64,000 nt of DNA from Deinococcus detaillensis (GCF_007280555.1 NZ_VKDB01000010.1:41869-105868), one strand, 5' to 3'. Shown: positions 57,030-63,895, counted from the first letter of the stretch. Numbers and translations: made by a program. Notes: generated by a model not told the origin, from the sequence alone.

Positions 57030-57839
57030 ATGACCATTCGCTTAATCGCCACCGACCTTGACGGAACCCTGCTGAGAAGCGACTTGAGTGTGAGTGAGCG
57101 CACCCGGAGAGCGCTGGACCGGGCAAGGGCGGCGGGCATTCACACGGTTCCAGTGACGGCCAGACAACCGCACGGTGTCAAAATGATTGCTGAGCAAGCT
57201 GGCTTTAACGAATACGCCCTGTGCGGCAACGGCGCTCACGGCGTTCACCTCGCCACCGGCGAGACGTTGTTTGAGGCGCATGTCACCCAAGCTGCCCAAC
57301 GCGCCCTCGCTGAAGCGCTCAGCGCACAGGTGCCAGACGTGCTGTTTGTCAGCGTGCGCGACGGCGGCACGACCTTCGTGGCTCAGCAAGGCTACGCTGA
57401 AATCGCCCACTTTGAAGACCACAAACGCGATCCGGGCACGATGGGCAGCGCTGGGCTGGCGGAGGTGCTGGCATTGCCCAGTCTCAAATTCATCGTGCGC
57501 CACGCCACCCTGACGCCGCGCGAGCTGCTGACACAGGTGCAGGCGCTCAACCTGAGCGGTTTTGCGGCGACCCACAGCGGCGCACCCTTTTTGGAAATCT
57601 TGGCCGAGGGAGTCAGCAAAGCGTGGGGCCTGACGCGGCTGTGTGGTCGGCTGGGCATAGACGCCTCGGAAGTGCTGGCTTTCGGTGACGCTCTCAACGA
57701 CGCGGAAATGCTGAGCTGGGCAGGCAGAGGCGTGGCGATGGCCAACGCCGAGGAAGAAGCGCTGGCTGCCGCAGACGAAGTGACGCTCAGCAACGACGAG
57801 GACGGCTTGGCCGCCGTATTGGAGCGCTTACTGGCCTGA
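57030..57839 (+). CDS. Cof-type HAD-superfamily phosphatase
   Basis: A 269-residue protein. Motif I is LIATDLDGTLLRSD, with nucleophile and acid aspartates D8/D10. VPVTARQPHGV supplies motif II. SKAWGLTRL has the motif III lysine, and AFGDALNDAEMLSWAGRGVAMANA is motif IV. The large cap between residues 85 and 185 is the type IIB cap of Cof enzymes. These hydrolyse sugar phosphates or cofactors such as FMN or pyridoxal phosphate. The exact substrate is unknown. Confidence 0.92.
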   Translation: MTIRLIATDLDGTLLRSDLSVSERTRRALDRARAAGIHTVPVTARQPHGVKMIAEQAGFNEYALCGNGAHGVHLATGETLFEAHVTQAAQRALAEALSAQVPDVLFVSVRDGGTTFVAQQGYAEIAHFEDHKRDPGTMGSAGLAEVLALPSLKFIVRHATLTPRELLTQVQALNLSGFAATHSGAPFLEILAEGVSKAWGLTRLCGRLGIDASEVLAFGDALNDAEMLSWAGRGVAMANAEEEALAAADEVTLSNDEDGLAAVLERLLA

Positions 57840-57905
57840 GGAGTTGTTGTGTGGGGACGCGCGGCAATCGTCACCCATCTGACCGCTCACCGCTGGGCGC
57901 GGCCT

Positions 57906-57911
57906 TAAGCT
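57906..57911 (+). promoter_or_regulatory. -10 box TAAGCT, leaderless start
   Basis: TAAGCT ends five bases before the ATG at 57917, without a Shine-Dalgarno sequence. Confidence 0.5.
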
Positions 57912-57916
57912 GAACC

Positions 57917-58417
57917 ATGAACAAGACAATTTGCCGCGTCGTGGTGCTGGGGGCCGTGAGCTTGCTGTCCACTGGCCCTGCTTCCTCAGGGCTGGCTGTT
58001 TCAGTGCTGGCCGTTTCTGCGCCTGCTACAACTACTGCTGCGGCGCAAACGGTGGCCGAAAAGGCTGTTCAGATTCGCGCCCGCGCTCTGCTTGAAGAAT
58101 TTTACGCCGTTAAGCTTGAGCGGTTGTGGGCCGCTTTCACGCCGGATGTCAAGGCCCAGTGGGGCACCTTCGACGGCTTTACCCAGTACCGCAAAACCGG
58201 CGTGGAGCAGTTCGGAGCGCAAAAGGAACTGGTGGCCGAAAAGACCTTCGTGCGCGGCGGCGTTACCTACTACGTTCGCAGCGCCACTTTCGAGAAATCT
58301 CCGCAAGTCGTTTGGGCAGTGGCGTTCGGCTTCGATCAACTGGGCCGGGTCAGTGACTTCGGGATCAGCTTGGAGCACGACCGCTCGGGCGACCAAGTGG
58401 CGCTGGGTTCTTTCTAA
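57917..58417 (+). CDS. Exported DUF3887/NTF2-like protein
   Basis: A 166-residue protein with a long Ala/Ser-rich signal region (residues 1-45). The mature domain (ALLEEFYAVKLERLWAAFTPDVKAQWGTFDGFTQYRKTGVEQFG, then TYYVRSATFEKSPQVVWAVAFGFDQLGRVSDFGI) has the helix-helix-sheet order of NTF2-like DUF3887 domains, some of which sit in front of secreted hydrolases. Here no hydrolase domain follows. The family call is tentative. Confidence 0.7.
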   Translation: MNKTICRVVVLGAVSLLSTGPASSGLAVSVLAVSAPATTTAAAQTVAEKAVQIRARALLEEFYAVKLERLWAAFTPDVKAQWGTFDGFTQYRKTGVEQFGAQKELVAEKTFVRGGVTYYVRSATFEKSPQVVWAVAFGFDQLGRVSDFGISLEHDRSGDQVALGSF

Positions 58418-58466
58418 ACGCTGGCCCTACACCGCCTGCGGTCAGCTTGAGTTCATGAGCTCGGGT

Positions 58467-58472
58467 TAGCCT
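58467..58472 (+). promoter_or_regulatory. -10 box TAGCCT, leaderless start
   Basis: TAGCCT ends six bases before the ATG at 58479, without a Shine-Dalgarno sequence. Confidence 0.5.
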
Positions 58473-58478
58473 TTCGCC

Positions 58479-59015
58479 ATGCGTTTCTTGCCTGCCGTGC
58501 TGCTTTCGCCCGCCTTGTTGCTGGCCGCCTGCGCTCCGACCACCCAGTCACGCGGGCCAGATTACTCGCTGCTCTCGGGCAACTATCAGGGCACTGCCAG
58601 CTTGGGGCCGATTCCGGCCAGTTACGAGTTGCTGCTCAACATCAATGGCCGCACGGGCCGCGCCAACGGCATTTTGACCCGCAGCAGCAATGGCAACGTC
58701 TACACGGCGGAGGGCCGATTCTTGCCGTACGACGCCAATGGCGGCACCATTGACCTGACACTTGCGAGCGGGAGCAGCGACGCCGGAACCCTCAAGGCCC
58801 GCATTCAAGCCGGGAAGCTCGAAGGTGTAATGAAAACCACGCTGTTTACCTTTCAGGTCAGAATGCAAAAGCAGGGCGTGACGGCCCCCACGCCTCAGCC
58901 TGCGCTGGGCGTGCCGCTGCCCAGGACGAGTGTCACGCTGGAAACCACCCAGACGCAAACCACCTCCGTGCCGGTGTACGTGGAGCCGACGCCAGTAAAG
59001 CCTGCCCGCCCCTGA
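58479..59015 (+). CDS. Putative lipoprotein of unknown function
   Basis: A 178-residue protein with a lipoprotein signal (MRFLPAVLLSPALLLAACAP, lipobox L-A-A-C). The mature part is beta-rich (YQGTASLGPIPASYELLLNINGRTGRANGILT) and ends in a Thr/Pro-rich tail. No family is recognised. It is the last ordinary chromosomal gene before the toxin-antitoxin array. A decayed antitoxin fragment begins 15 bases after its stop. Confidence 0.75.
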   Translation: MRFLPAVLLSPALLLAACAPTTQSRGPDYSLLSGNYQGTASLGPIPASYELLLNINGRTGRANGILTRSSNGNVYTAEGRFLPYDANGGTIDLTLASGSSDAGTLKARIQAGKLEGVMKTTLFTFQVRMQKQGVTAPTPQPALGVPLPRTSVTLETTQTQTTSVPVYVEPTPVKPARP

Positions 59016-59029
59016 GGCCCAGTGCGGCG

Positions 59030-59088
59030 CGAACGTCGACAGACACAACCATACAATCCTGAGGTTGCACGTTCAGATTGTTGAGCGG
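59030..59088 (-). pseudogene. Decayed fragment of an AbrB-type antitoxin gene
   Basis: This stretch lines up base for base with 62079-62141, the 5' part of the intact AbrB antitoxin gene, through shared blocks GAACGTCG, AGGCACGACC/AGACACAACC, TTCAGATTG and TTGAGC. On the minus strand it reads NNLNVQPQDCMVVSVDVRAA, against YNLKIQAQGRVVVPADVRTE in the intact protein. It has no start codon and no toxin partner. It appears to be a relic of a lost module. Confidence 0.65.
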
Positions 59089-59097
59089 TGTTACTCC

Positions 59098-59126
59098 GCT
59101 TCCCGCCTTTGCCAAGCAGATTGAGC
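59098..59126 (+). repeat. Array repeat, diverged copy 1 (left edge)
   Basis: CCCGCCTTTGCCAAGCAGA followed by TTGAGC is a shortened match to the repeat core seen between the modules. It precedes the first intact toxin-antitoxin pair. Confidence 0.4.
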
Positions 59127-59245
59127 AAACGGGTGCGGCGGCATCTGACTCTCGCACTCGCCCCAGCTGGAGCTTGATCTTTCCATTCCGCAATTCACGT
59201 TTGTATATTACTTTCAAAAGACATATTGTGCTCTTGGGAGTAATA

Positions 59246-59626
59246 ATGAATGGACAAATGCAAATTGGTTTGGCGGGCCTCCTCAAGCGGCATAACATCA
59301 CCCAAAAGCAACTGGCGCAGGCGGCCAGAATGCGTCCTGCGACACTGAATGCCCTTTATAACGCCCGTGTGGAGCGGGTGGAAATGAGTACCCTGGTCGA
59401 TTTGGTCATCGGTCTCAGGCAACTGGGTGTCAAGGCCGATGTGGGCGACATTCTTCAGGTGGTTGATGTGCCTGACCCTGCCGATCAAGCGGCCCGTGAC
59501 CGTGCCCTGAAGCTGCTTGGCGGCGAACCCTGGGGCCTCAAGCCAGCAGGGCTGTCTGAGCCGGTGCCTGTCAGCGGCCCCCCTATTGAAGACCTCTTGC
59601 CGGAATTTCTGGGGCCAAGTCTTTGA
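59246..59626 (+). CDS. XRE-family antitoxin, module 1
   Basis: A 126-residue protein. Residues 6-65 form a helix-turn-helix (LAGLLKRHNITQKQLAQAARMRPATLNALYNARVERVEMSTLVDLVIGLRQLG). The C-terminus (DILQVVDVPDPADQAARDRALKLLGG and a Pro-rich tail) should bind and block the toxin. The stop overlaps the toxin's TTG start by four bases. GGGAG lies six bases before the ATG. Autoregulation is expected for the type. Confidence 0.85.
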   Translation: MNGQMQIGLAGLLKRHNITQKQLAQAARMRPATLNALYNARVERVEMSTLVDLVIGLRQLGVKADVGDILQVVDVPDPADQAARDRALKLLGGEPWGLKPAGLSEPVPVSGPPIEDLLPEFLGPSL

Positions 59627-60048
59627 CCTTGCTGTATCTGGATACTTCGGCTTTACTTCGCCTCTATACCCAGGAACCGCAGTATCAGATGGTGGTCAGT
59701 GCCAAAGCGCAGTCCAGCGGCGTGGTCTGCCACGCCATCACCTCTGTGGAAGCTGTCGCTGCTCTGACCGGACGCAGGCGACGTAAGTTGCTCACAGGCG
59801 GGGCTTACCAGACTGCTCTGGCTGCCTTTGAAGCCGACTGGCCTACATTCCGGCATGTGGCAGCCGATGAACTGCTTCTTCATGACGCTGCCCATCTGAC
59901 TACACTCCATCCTTTGAGGGCTTACGACGCCGTACACCTCGCCGCCGCGCAGGCTATTGCGCCGTTGGGCTTGCAATTCATGACTTTTGATTTGAACTTG
60001 CGGGTCATAGCGCAGCAGGTGATGCCGGGGATGGTCTGGCAGCCGTAA
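59623..60048 (+). CDS. PIN-domain toxin (VapC-like), module 1
   Basis: A 141-residue PIN nuclease: LLYLDTSALLRLYTQEP (first acidic residue in D-T-S-A-L), ITSVEAVAAL (Glu), RAYDAVHLAAAQA and a late FMTFDLNLR (acidic residues). PIN toxins cut specific RNAs when freed from the antitoxin. The start is TTG, overlapping the antitoxin stop. An XRE rather than VapB partner is less common. Confidence 0.88.
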   Translation: MTLLYLDTSALLRLYTQEPQYQMVVSAKAQSSGVVCHAITSVEAVAALTGRRRRKLLTGGAYQTALAAFEADWPTFRHVAADELLLHDAAHLTTLHPLRAYDAVHLAAAQAIAPLGLQFMTFDLNLRVIAQQVMPGMVWQP

Positions 60049-60050
60049 CA

Positions 60051-60082
60051 CCCCCGCCCCCTGCCCAAGCAGAAGCCTGAGC
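60051..60082 (+). repeat. Array repeat, copy 2
   Basis: CCCCCTGCCCAAGCAGAAGC followed by CTGAGC. It fills the 39-bp gap between the convergent toxins of modules 1 and 2. Confidence 0.7.
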
Positions 60083-60087
60083 AAGTG

Positions 60088-60489
60088 TCAAACCTGCACC
60101 AGCTTGAGTGGCAGATAGTCTGCGAAGCACTGAAAATCCTTGTCTTTGGTCAGAATGGGCAGCTCGAACGCCACGCTGCACGCCGCGATCAGAAAATCCG
60201 TGCTGCTGCCCTGAATGCCGTTCTGACGGCAGGTATTAAAAAACTCTGCGGCCAGTTCGTATTCCAGCGCCGTAACTTCTTGGTCTGGAAGGGGCCGCAG
60301 ACTCTGCCGAATACGTTCAAAGGCTTCCTGCCGCCCTAGGCCCTGCAAAACCTCTTGGCGGATACAGCCGAGCATCTGCACCCTGTTTTCTCTGATCAGG
60401 TCGCTCAGCATCCTGAGTTCGGGCGAGGGGTCACCCGCCCGCTTCCTGAACGCTTCCGACCAGACGTTACTGTCTACGATGACTTTCAA
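60088..60489 (-). CDS. vapC: PIN-domain toxin VapC, module 2
   Basis: A 133-residue PIN nuclease of the VapC type: MKVIVDSNVWSEAFRK (D-S-N-V-W), RQEVLQGL (Glu), STDFLIAACSVAFELPILTKDKDF (Asp residues of the active site). It lies 24 bases after its antitoxin on the minus strand and converges with module 1. Confidence 0.92.
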   Translation of the reverse strand: MKVIVDSNVWSEAFRKRAGDPSPELRMLSDLIRENRVQMLGCIRQEVLQGLGRQEAFERIRQSLRPLPDQEVTALEYELAAEFFNTCRQNGIQGSSTDFLIAACSVAFELPILTKDKDFQCFADYLPLKLVQV

Positions 60490-60513
60490 GAACCCGTCCT
60501 CAAGACACCAGTC

Positions 60514-60723
60514 TCAAGACCGCTGCCGCTGCGCCCGCATCTCCTCGTCGGTCAGCATGTCTGCCGGGTCTACTGTGCCGAACAGATCGAGAATCTTGAG
60601 CTGCTCGCGGTGCTGAATATACTCGGTCAGCGCCTCGGTCACGGTTTCGCGTTTGGTGCGGTGGCCGCCCACTTTCAGCGCACGCTCCAGCAGATTCGGG
60701 TCAATGTGAAGGTTGGTTGCCAT
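60514..60723 (-). CDS. vapB: VapB-type antitoxin, module 2
   Basis: A 69-residue protein: MATNLHIDPNLLERALKVGGHRTKRETVTEALTEYIQHREQLKI, the ribbon-helix-helix VapB pattern (DUF2191), then an acidic tail (DPADMLTDEEMRAQR) that should reach into the PIN active site. The ATG at 60721-60723 is inside a palindrome that may be its operator. Confidence 0.9.
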   Translation of the reverse strand: MATNLHIDPNLLERALKVGGHRTKRETVTEALTEYIQHREQLKILDLFGTVDPADMLTDEEMRAQRQRS

Positions 60724-60741
60724 GTGTGGATATTGACACAT
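60722..60741. promoter_or_regulatory. Likely operator of module 2
   Basis: ATGTGT and ACACAT form 6-bp inverted arms separated by 8 bases, and the left arm overlaps the vapB start codon. Palindromes at this place are typical of VapB-controlled promoters. Confidence 0.45.
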
Positions 60742-60787
60742 CAGCGTGTGTAAAAAGGTGAGAGTGGTTGGAGATGATGCCTTATAT

Positions 60788-60816
60788 CCTTATCCCTGAC
60801 CAAGCTGAAGACTGAG
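60788..60816 (+). repeat. Array repeat, copy 3
   Basis: CCCTGACCAAGCTGAAGACT followed by GAGC, two substitutions from the core. It lies between the divergent starts of modules 2 and 3. Confidence 0.6.
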
Positions 60817-60829
60817 CGCAAAGCACCTG

Positions 60830-60864
60830 TCGTATGCATGTTAGTATGCAGATATGACATACGA
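60830..60864. promoter_or_regulatory. Promoter-operator of mazEF module
   Basis: TCGTATG (60830-60836) and CATACGA (60858-60864) are perfect inverted arms, and TATGCA is repeated at 60833 and 60845. The -10 TAGTAT (60842-60847) sits in the middle and ends six bases before the ATG at 60854. MazE or MazEF binding here would cover the promoter. Confidence 0.55.
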
Positions 60865-61099
60865 AACTACGCAACGGGTCACGGTCAGTTTGCCGCCCAG
60901 CCTCGCTACTTACCTTGACGAGTACCAGAAAAGCCACCAGCTCAGCAGTCGGAGTGAGGCGGTGGCACAGGCCATTGAGGCCCTGCGAGAAAAGCAACTG
61001 GCCGAGGAGTACGCGGAATACGCCCGCTCCGGCGAGTTTGTTGACCTTGAAAATGGGGATGGACTGGAATCTGGCGAGGATGACAGGCTGTGGAAGTAG
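60854..61099 (+). CDS. mazE: MazE-like ribbon-helix-helix antitoxin, module 3
   Basis: An 81-residue protein: QRVTVSLPPSLATYLDEYQKSHQLSSRSEAVAQAIEALREKQL is a ribbon-helix-helix DNA-binding domain. The acidic tail (EEYAEYARSGEFVDLENGDGLESGEDD) should neutralise the toxin. The stop overlaps the mazF start by ten bases. The leaderless start follows TAGTAT. Confidence 0.9.
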   Translation: MTYETTQRVTVSLPPSLATYLDEYQKSHQLSSRSEAVAQAIEALREKQLAEEYAEYARSGEFVDLENGDGLESGEDDRLWK

Positions 61100-61437
61100 G
61101 GCTGATTCGGCGCGGTGATATTTTCCTGGTGGACTTTTCACCTGCCCGGAATAACGAGGCCAACTTCACCCGGCCCGCCGTCGTCGTGACCAACAACGCC
61201 GCCAACGCTCAGAACGTCGTGATTACGGTGGTGCCGCTGACCAGCAATGTAGAGCGGGTGTACGCCTTTCAACTGCTACTCCCCAACGAGCGCACCGACC
61301 TGAATGAGGACAGCAAAGCACAGGTCGAGCAACTTCGCAGCGTGGCCCTAAGCCGGGTGCTGCGCCGCCTCGGTCATGTTCCCGAAGACCTGATGACACA
61401 ACTCAGCGAACGGGTGCGGCTGCATCTGGCCCTCTAG
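61090..61437 (+). CDS. mazF: MazF endoribonuclease toxin, module 3
   Basis: A 115-residue PemK/MazF protein: IRRGDIFLVDFSPARNNEANFTRPAVVVTNN (R-G-D and R-P-x-V-V-V), VITVVPLTSNV and SKAQVEQLRSVALSRVLRRLG. It cuts single-stranded RNA at short motifs. It starts with GTG inside the antitoxin gene. Length and motifs are those of active family members. Confidence 0.94.
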   Translation: MEVGLIRRGDIFLVDFSPARNNEANFTRPAVVVTNNAANAQNVVITVVPLTSNVERVYAFQLLLPNERTDLNEDSKAQVEQLRSVALSRVLRRLGHVPEDLMTQLSERVRLHLAL

Positions 61438-61440
61438 CGC

Positions 61441-61475
61441 CCGCCCTACCCCCTGCCCAAGCTGAAGCCTGAGCC
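61441..61475 (+). repeat. Array repeat, copy 4
   Basis: CCCCCTGCCCAAGCTGAAGC followed by CTGAGC. It occupies the gap between the mazF stop and the convergent toxin of module 4. Confidence 0.7.
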
Positions 61476-61485
61476 AAGTGGAGCT

Positions 61486-61890
61486 TCAGCGAATCAGTTG
61501 CACAGCAAAGGGCAGATCAGGAATCTTTGCCCAGCCACGCTCCGCCGTCAGTACGTTCAGGCCCAGTGCCTCAGCCGTACCCAGACAGGCCGCGTCACCC
61601 AGACTGAGGTTGTACGGCGACTTGCGGGCATAGTAGAAGGCCGCTTTGGTTCGGCAAGCCGCATCAAACGGCACTTCTTGCAAGGGGTCTAAAATCTGCC
61701 GTAAGACAGCATTGGCCTGTCCATGTGTTAATGTGCCTCGCCCCACCAGTTTTCCTTCTACTTCTGTCAGCGTGATGCTGCTGATGAAACAATTCTGGGT
61801 CGTGAGCGCCGTTTCAGCTTGCGCTGCTCCCGGCTCGTCCGTCATGAACGCGATGAGGGCGCTGGCATCCAGCAATAAGGCGTTCACCAT
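61486..61890 (-). CDS. vapC: PIN-domain toxin VapC, module 4
   Basis: A 134-residue PIN nuclease: LLLDASALIAFMTDEPGA, SITLTEVEGKLVGRG and NLSLGDAACLGTAEALGLNVLTAERGWAKI, giving the acidic active-site residues. Its start overlaps the antitoxin stop by seven bases. Confidence 0.92.
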   Translation of the reverse strand: MVNALLLDASALIAFMTDEPGAAQAETALTTQNCFISSITLTEVEGKLVGRGTLTHGQANAVLRQILDPLQEVPFDAACRTKAAFYYARKSPYNLSLGDAACLGTAEALGLNVLTAERGWAKIPDLPFAVQLIR

Positions 61891-62150
61891 CCTTTCTGCG
61901 CTGCCTCTGCACGCCGGTCACCGAGCAGTTCCCCAGTCAAGTCGCGCCCCTCGGCTTCACCTGTCTTTTTGACAATGCCCCGGAGCGACCGAACAAGCAA
62001 GCGCCGACTGGTGAGTCTGTATCCGCCCTCGTCCTTGAGCAAAATCAAGTCGTCGCCTTCCTTGACGCCCAATTCGGTGCGAACGTCGGCAGGCACGACC
62101 ACACGGCCCTGCGCTTGAATCTTCAGATTGTAGGCATGTTGAGCAGTCAT
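61884..62150 (-). CDS. AbrB/SpoVT-type antitoxin, module 4
   Basis: An 88-residue protein. The swapped-hairpin AbrB domain is YNLKIQAQGRVVVPADVRTELGVKEGDDLILLKDEGGYRL. The C-terminal helices (IVKKTGEAEGRDLTGELLGDRRAEAAQKGW) should clasp the toxin. A minus-strand TAGTCT ends five bases before the ATG at 62148-62150, which favours this start over an earlier ATG (62172-62174). Confidence 0.9.
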   Translation of the reverse strand: MTAQHAYNLKIQAQGRVVVPADVRTELGVKEGDDLILLKDEGGYRLTSRRLLVRSLRGIVKKTGEAEGRDLTGELLGDRRAEAAQKGW

Positions 62151-62196
62151 GCCTGAGACTAGCGCTTTAGGCATTTGAACGGTGTAACCCAACTTC

Positions 62197-62230
62197 CTGC
62201 CCCGCCCCCTGCCCAAGCAGAAGCCCGAGC
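62197..62230 (+). repeat. Array repeat, copy 5
   Basis: CCCCCTGCCCAAGCAGAAGC followed by CCGAGC. It lies between the divergent module 4 and the orphan antitoxin-like gene. Confidence 0.7.
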
Positions 62231-62308
62231 TTTGATGACACTCAGACTGTGATGTCGCCAATTGCGCTTGCTGCGAATATTGCGAATACTAAATGCGAGA
62301 GGTGAATC

Positions 62309-62716
62309 ATGACCCTGCATCACACGCCTAGCGCTGCCGAACAAGCATTGGCACAGGCCGCACAGCAATTGCTCAGCCAAGCCCCCTTGAAGCTCAGCCG
62401 CGACGTGACCCTGACACCAGAACTCACTCAACTGCTCAGCGAAATTTTGGGGCAACTTGGTAAGGGCCAGAGCATTACCGTACTGAGTCAAGATCAGGAA
62501 CTCAGCACCCAAGCCGCTGCCGATGTATTGGGCGTCAGCCGTCCTTACCTGATTGAGCAGCTTTTGGAGGGGCGCAAACTCCCTTACCGCAAAGTTGGCA
62601 AGCACCGCCGCATCCGCCTGAGTGACGTGTTGACGTACCAGCAGCACGACTTGGCCGAGCGGCAGGCGTTGGCGCGGGAAATTACGGAGATCGGCCAGGA
62701 GATTGATCCCTATTGA
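62309..62716 (+). CDS. Orphan HTH (excisionase-type) antitoxin-like protein
   Basis: A 135-residue protein. The C-terminal half is an excisionase-like winged HTH: ELSTQAAADVLGVSRPYLIEQLLEGRKLPYRKVGKHRRIRLSDVL. The N-terminal half (AEQALAQAAQQLLSQAPLKLSRDVTLTPELTQLLSEIL) is helical. Genes with this architecture usually precede a PIN toxin that overlaps the stop. Here the next 270 bases hold only a 29-codon frame (62715-62804) and two array repeats, so the toxin seems to be lost. Confidence 0.85.
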   Translation: MTLHHTPSAAEQALAQAAQQLLSQAPLKLSRDVTLTPELTQLLSEILGQLGKGQSITVLSQDQELSTQAAADVLGVSRPYLIEQLLEGRKLPYRKVGKHRRIRLSDVLTYQQHDLAERQALAREITEIGQEIDPY

Positions 62717-62810
62717 GCCTCACTCCGTTATATAGCTGCTTTTTCCGTGCCGAGCTTCCAATGTTTGCCAAGCAGCTTGAGAAGTTCAGGGACAGCCTCT
62801 AGCGCCTGCC

Positions 62811-62846
62811 CCACCCCCGCCCCTTGCCCAAGCTGGGGCTTGAGCG
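62811..62846 (+). repeat. Array repeat, copy 6
   Basis: CGCCCCTTGCCCAAGCTGGG followed by GCTTGAGC. A GCCC/GGGC hairpin is visible. Confidence 0.6.
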
Positions 62847-62883
62847 TGAGGTTATTCTGTGCTCCAACTTCACCCAGCCTCTC

Positions 62884-62917
62884 GCCCGACCCGCCCAAGC
62901 AGTGGCGGGGGCTGAAG
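62884..62917 (+). repeat. Array repeat, copy 7
   Basis: CCCGCCCAAGCAGTGGCGGG can fold with CCCGCC/GGCGGG arms, and GCTGAAGC follows. It lies about 75 bases after copy 6 and upstream of module 5. Confidence 0.55.
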
Positions 62918-62990
62918 CGACAAGGCGCGTGGGCTTGTTCCAACATGCGGCCCGATGTAAACTGGTCAGCACTGGTCAGGGAGGCGCAAT

Positions 62991-63251
62991 ATGAAAGCAC
63001 AGTTTGCAAAAACCGAGTGGCCGTTGCAGGATGCCAAAGCCCATTTCAGTGAACTGGTAGACGCCGCGCTCACACAGGGACCACAGGCGGTTACGCGGCA
63101 CGGCAAGAATGCAGTAGTGGTGCTTTCACATCAGGATTTCGTTCGGCTGAGTCAGGCCAACACGACCCTGGCCGATGCGCTGAACGGTGCTCCCGCCGAG
63201 TTGAGCTTTGAGCGTGACCGAACGCCTATTCCCACAGTTCAACTCGACTGA
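62991..63251 (+). CDS. Phd/YefM-type antitoxin, module 5
   Basis: An 86-residue protein: WPLQDAKAHFSELVDAALTQGPQAVTRHGKNAVVVLSHQDFVRL is the Phd/YefM DNA-binding and dimer fold. The C-terminus (LNGAPAELSFERDRTPIPTVQLD) should bind the toxin. The stop shares one base with the toxin start (TGATG). Confidence 0.92.
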   Translation: MKAQFAKTEWPLQDAKAHFSELVDAALTQGPQAVTRHGKNAVVVLSHQDFVRLSQANTTLADALNGAPAELSFERDRTPIPTVQLD

Positions 63252-63664
63252 TGTACCTGCTCGACACCAACGTCGTCAGCGAACGTAGCAAGTTGCAACC
63301 CGACGCGAAGGTTATGGCCTGGCTGGGCAGCCACACCGTAGGGCAGACATACCTGAGTGTGATCAGTCTGGCCGAGCTGGAACAGGGTGTGCTGCGGCTG
63401 GGCAACACCAAGCGGGCCAGAGAGTTGCAGTTTTTCTTGAGGCGCATTGAAGAGCAGTTCACAGGCCGCATTCTGCCGGTTGACTGGGCTGTCGCCCGCG
63501 CCTGGGCAAGCATGACTGCTGGAGCTATTTCGGCTGGTAAGACCCTGGGTTACGCCGACTCGCTGATCGCTGCTACGGCCTGCACGCACGGGCTGATTGT
63601 CGTGACGCGCAACGTCGCAGATTTTCAGGCCGTCATGACAGACGTGGTCAACCCCTGGGAATGA
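63251..63664 (+). CDS. vapC: PIN-domain toxin (VapC/FitB-like), module 5
   Basis: A 137-residue PIN nuclease: MYLLDTNVVSERSK, LSVISLAELEQGVLRLG, GYADSLIAATACTHGLIVVTRNVADFQ. These carry the acidic residues in D-T-N, A-E-L-E, Y-A-D-S and R-N-x-x-D-F, the FitB-like subgroup usually paired with Phd antitoxins. Confidence 0.94.
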   Translation: MYLLDTNVVSERSKLQPDAKVMAWLGSHTVGQTYLSVISLAELEQGVLRLGNTKRARELQFFLRRIEEQFTGRILPVDWAVARAWASMTAGAISAGKTLGYADSLIAATACTHGLIVVTRNVADFQAVMTDVVNPWE

Positions 63665-63700
63665 AGGAGGCAAGATAGCTCATCCGCCCCTATCCAGCCT

Positions 63701-63740
63701 AGCCCCCGCTACCCCACTCCGCCCAAGCAGAAGCGGGGGC
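63701..63740 (+). repeat. Array repeat, copy 8
   Basis: GCCCAAGCAGAAGC framed by 9-bp inverted arms GCCCCCGCT and AGCGGGGGC. It follows module 5. Confidence 0.65.
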
Positions 63741-63768
63741 ATTCTCACTAAACAGAAGGCCCCTCCTT

Positions 63769-63812
63769 CCCACTCCGCCCCCTGCCCAAGCTTGAGCGAG
63801 TGGGGTTGAGCC
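63769..63812 (+). repeat. Array repeat, copy 9
   Basis: CCCCCTGCCCAAGCTTGAGC framed by CCCACTC and GAGTGGG, with a second TTGAGCC at the end. It is the last copy seen. Confidence 0.65.
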
Positions 63813-63895
63813 TTCGCTCGCTCCCACCACAGGCGAAAGGCGAAGCGGAGGACAAATGAGAATTAACTTAGCTCGACTTTGGCCATTGGATACTG

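Larger units (their letters stand above)
62717..62990. other. Gap where a toxin gene is missing
   Basis: No convincing gene. A TTG overlapping the orphan gene's stop opens a 29-codon frame (MSLTPLYSCFFRAELPMFAK ...) that stops at 62801-62804. It does not resemble a PIN domain. Array repeats follow at 62811-62846 and 62884-62917. Confidence 0.5.

Noticed and set aside
59098..63812. Integron with attC sites
   Set aside because: Modules face both ways, the repeats lack the paired R/L boxes with conserved GTT of attC, and no integrase is present in the window.
59098..63812. CRISPR array
   Set aside because: Repeats are 600-750 bases apart with genes between them, not 30-40 base spacers, and there are no cas genes.
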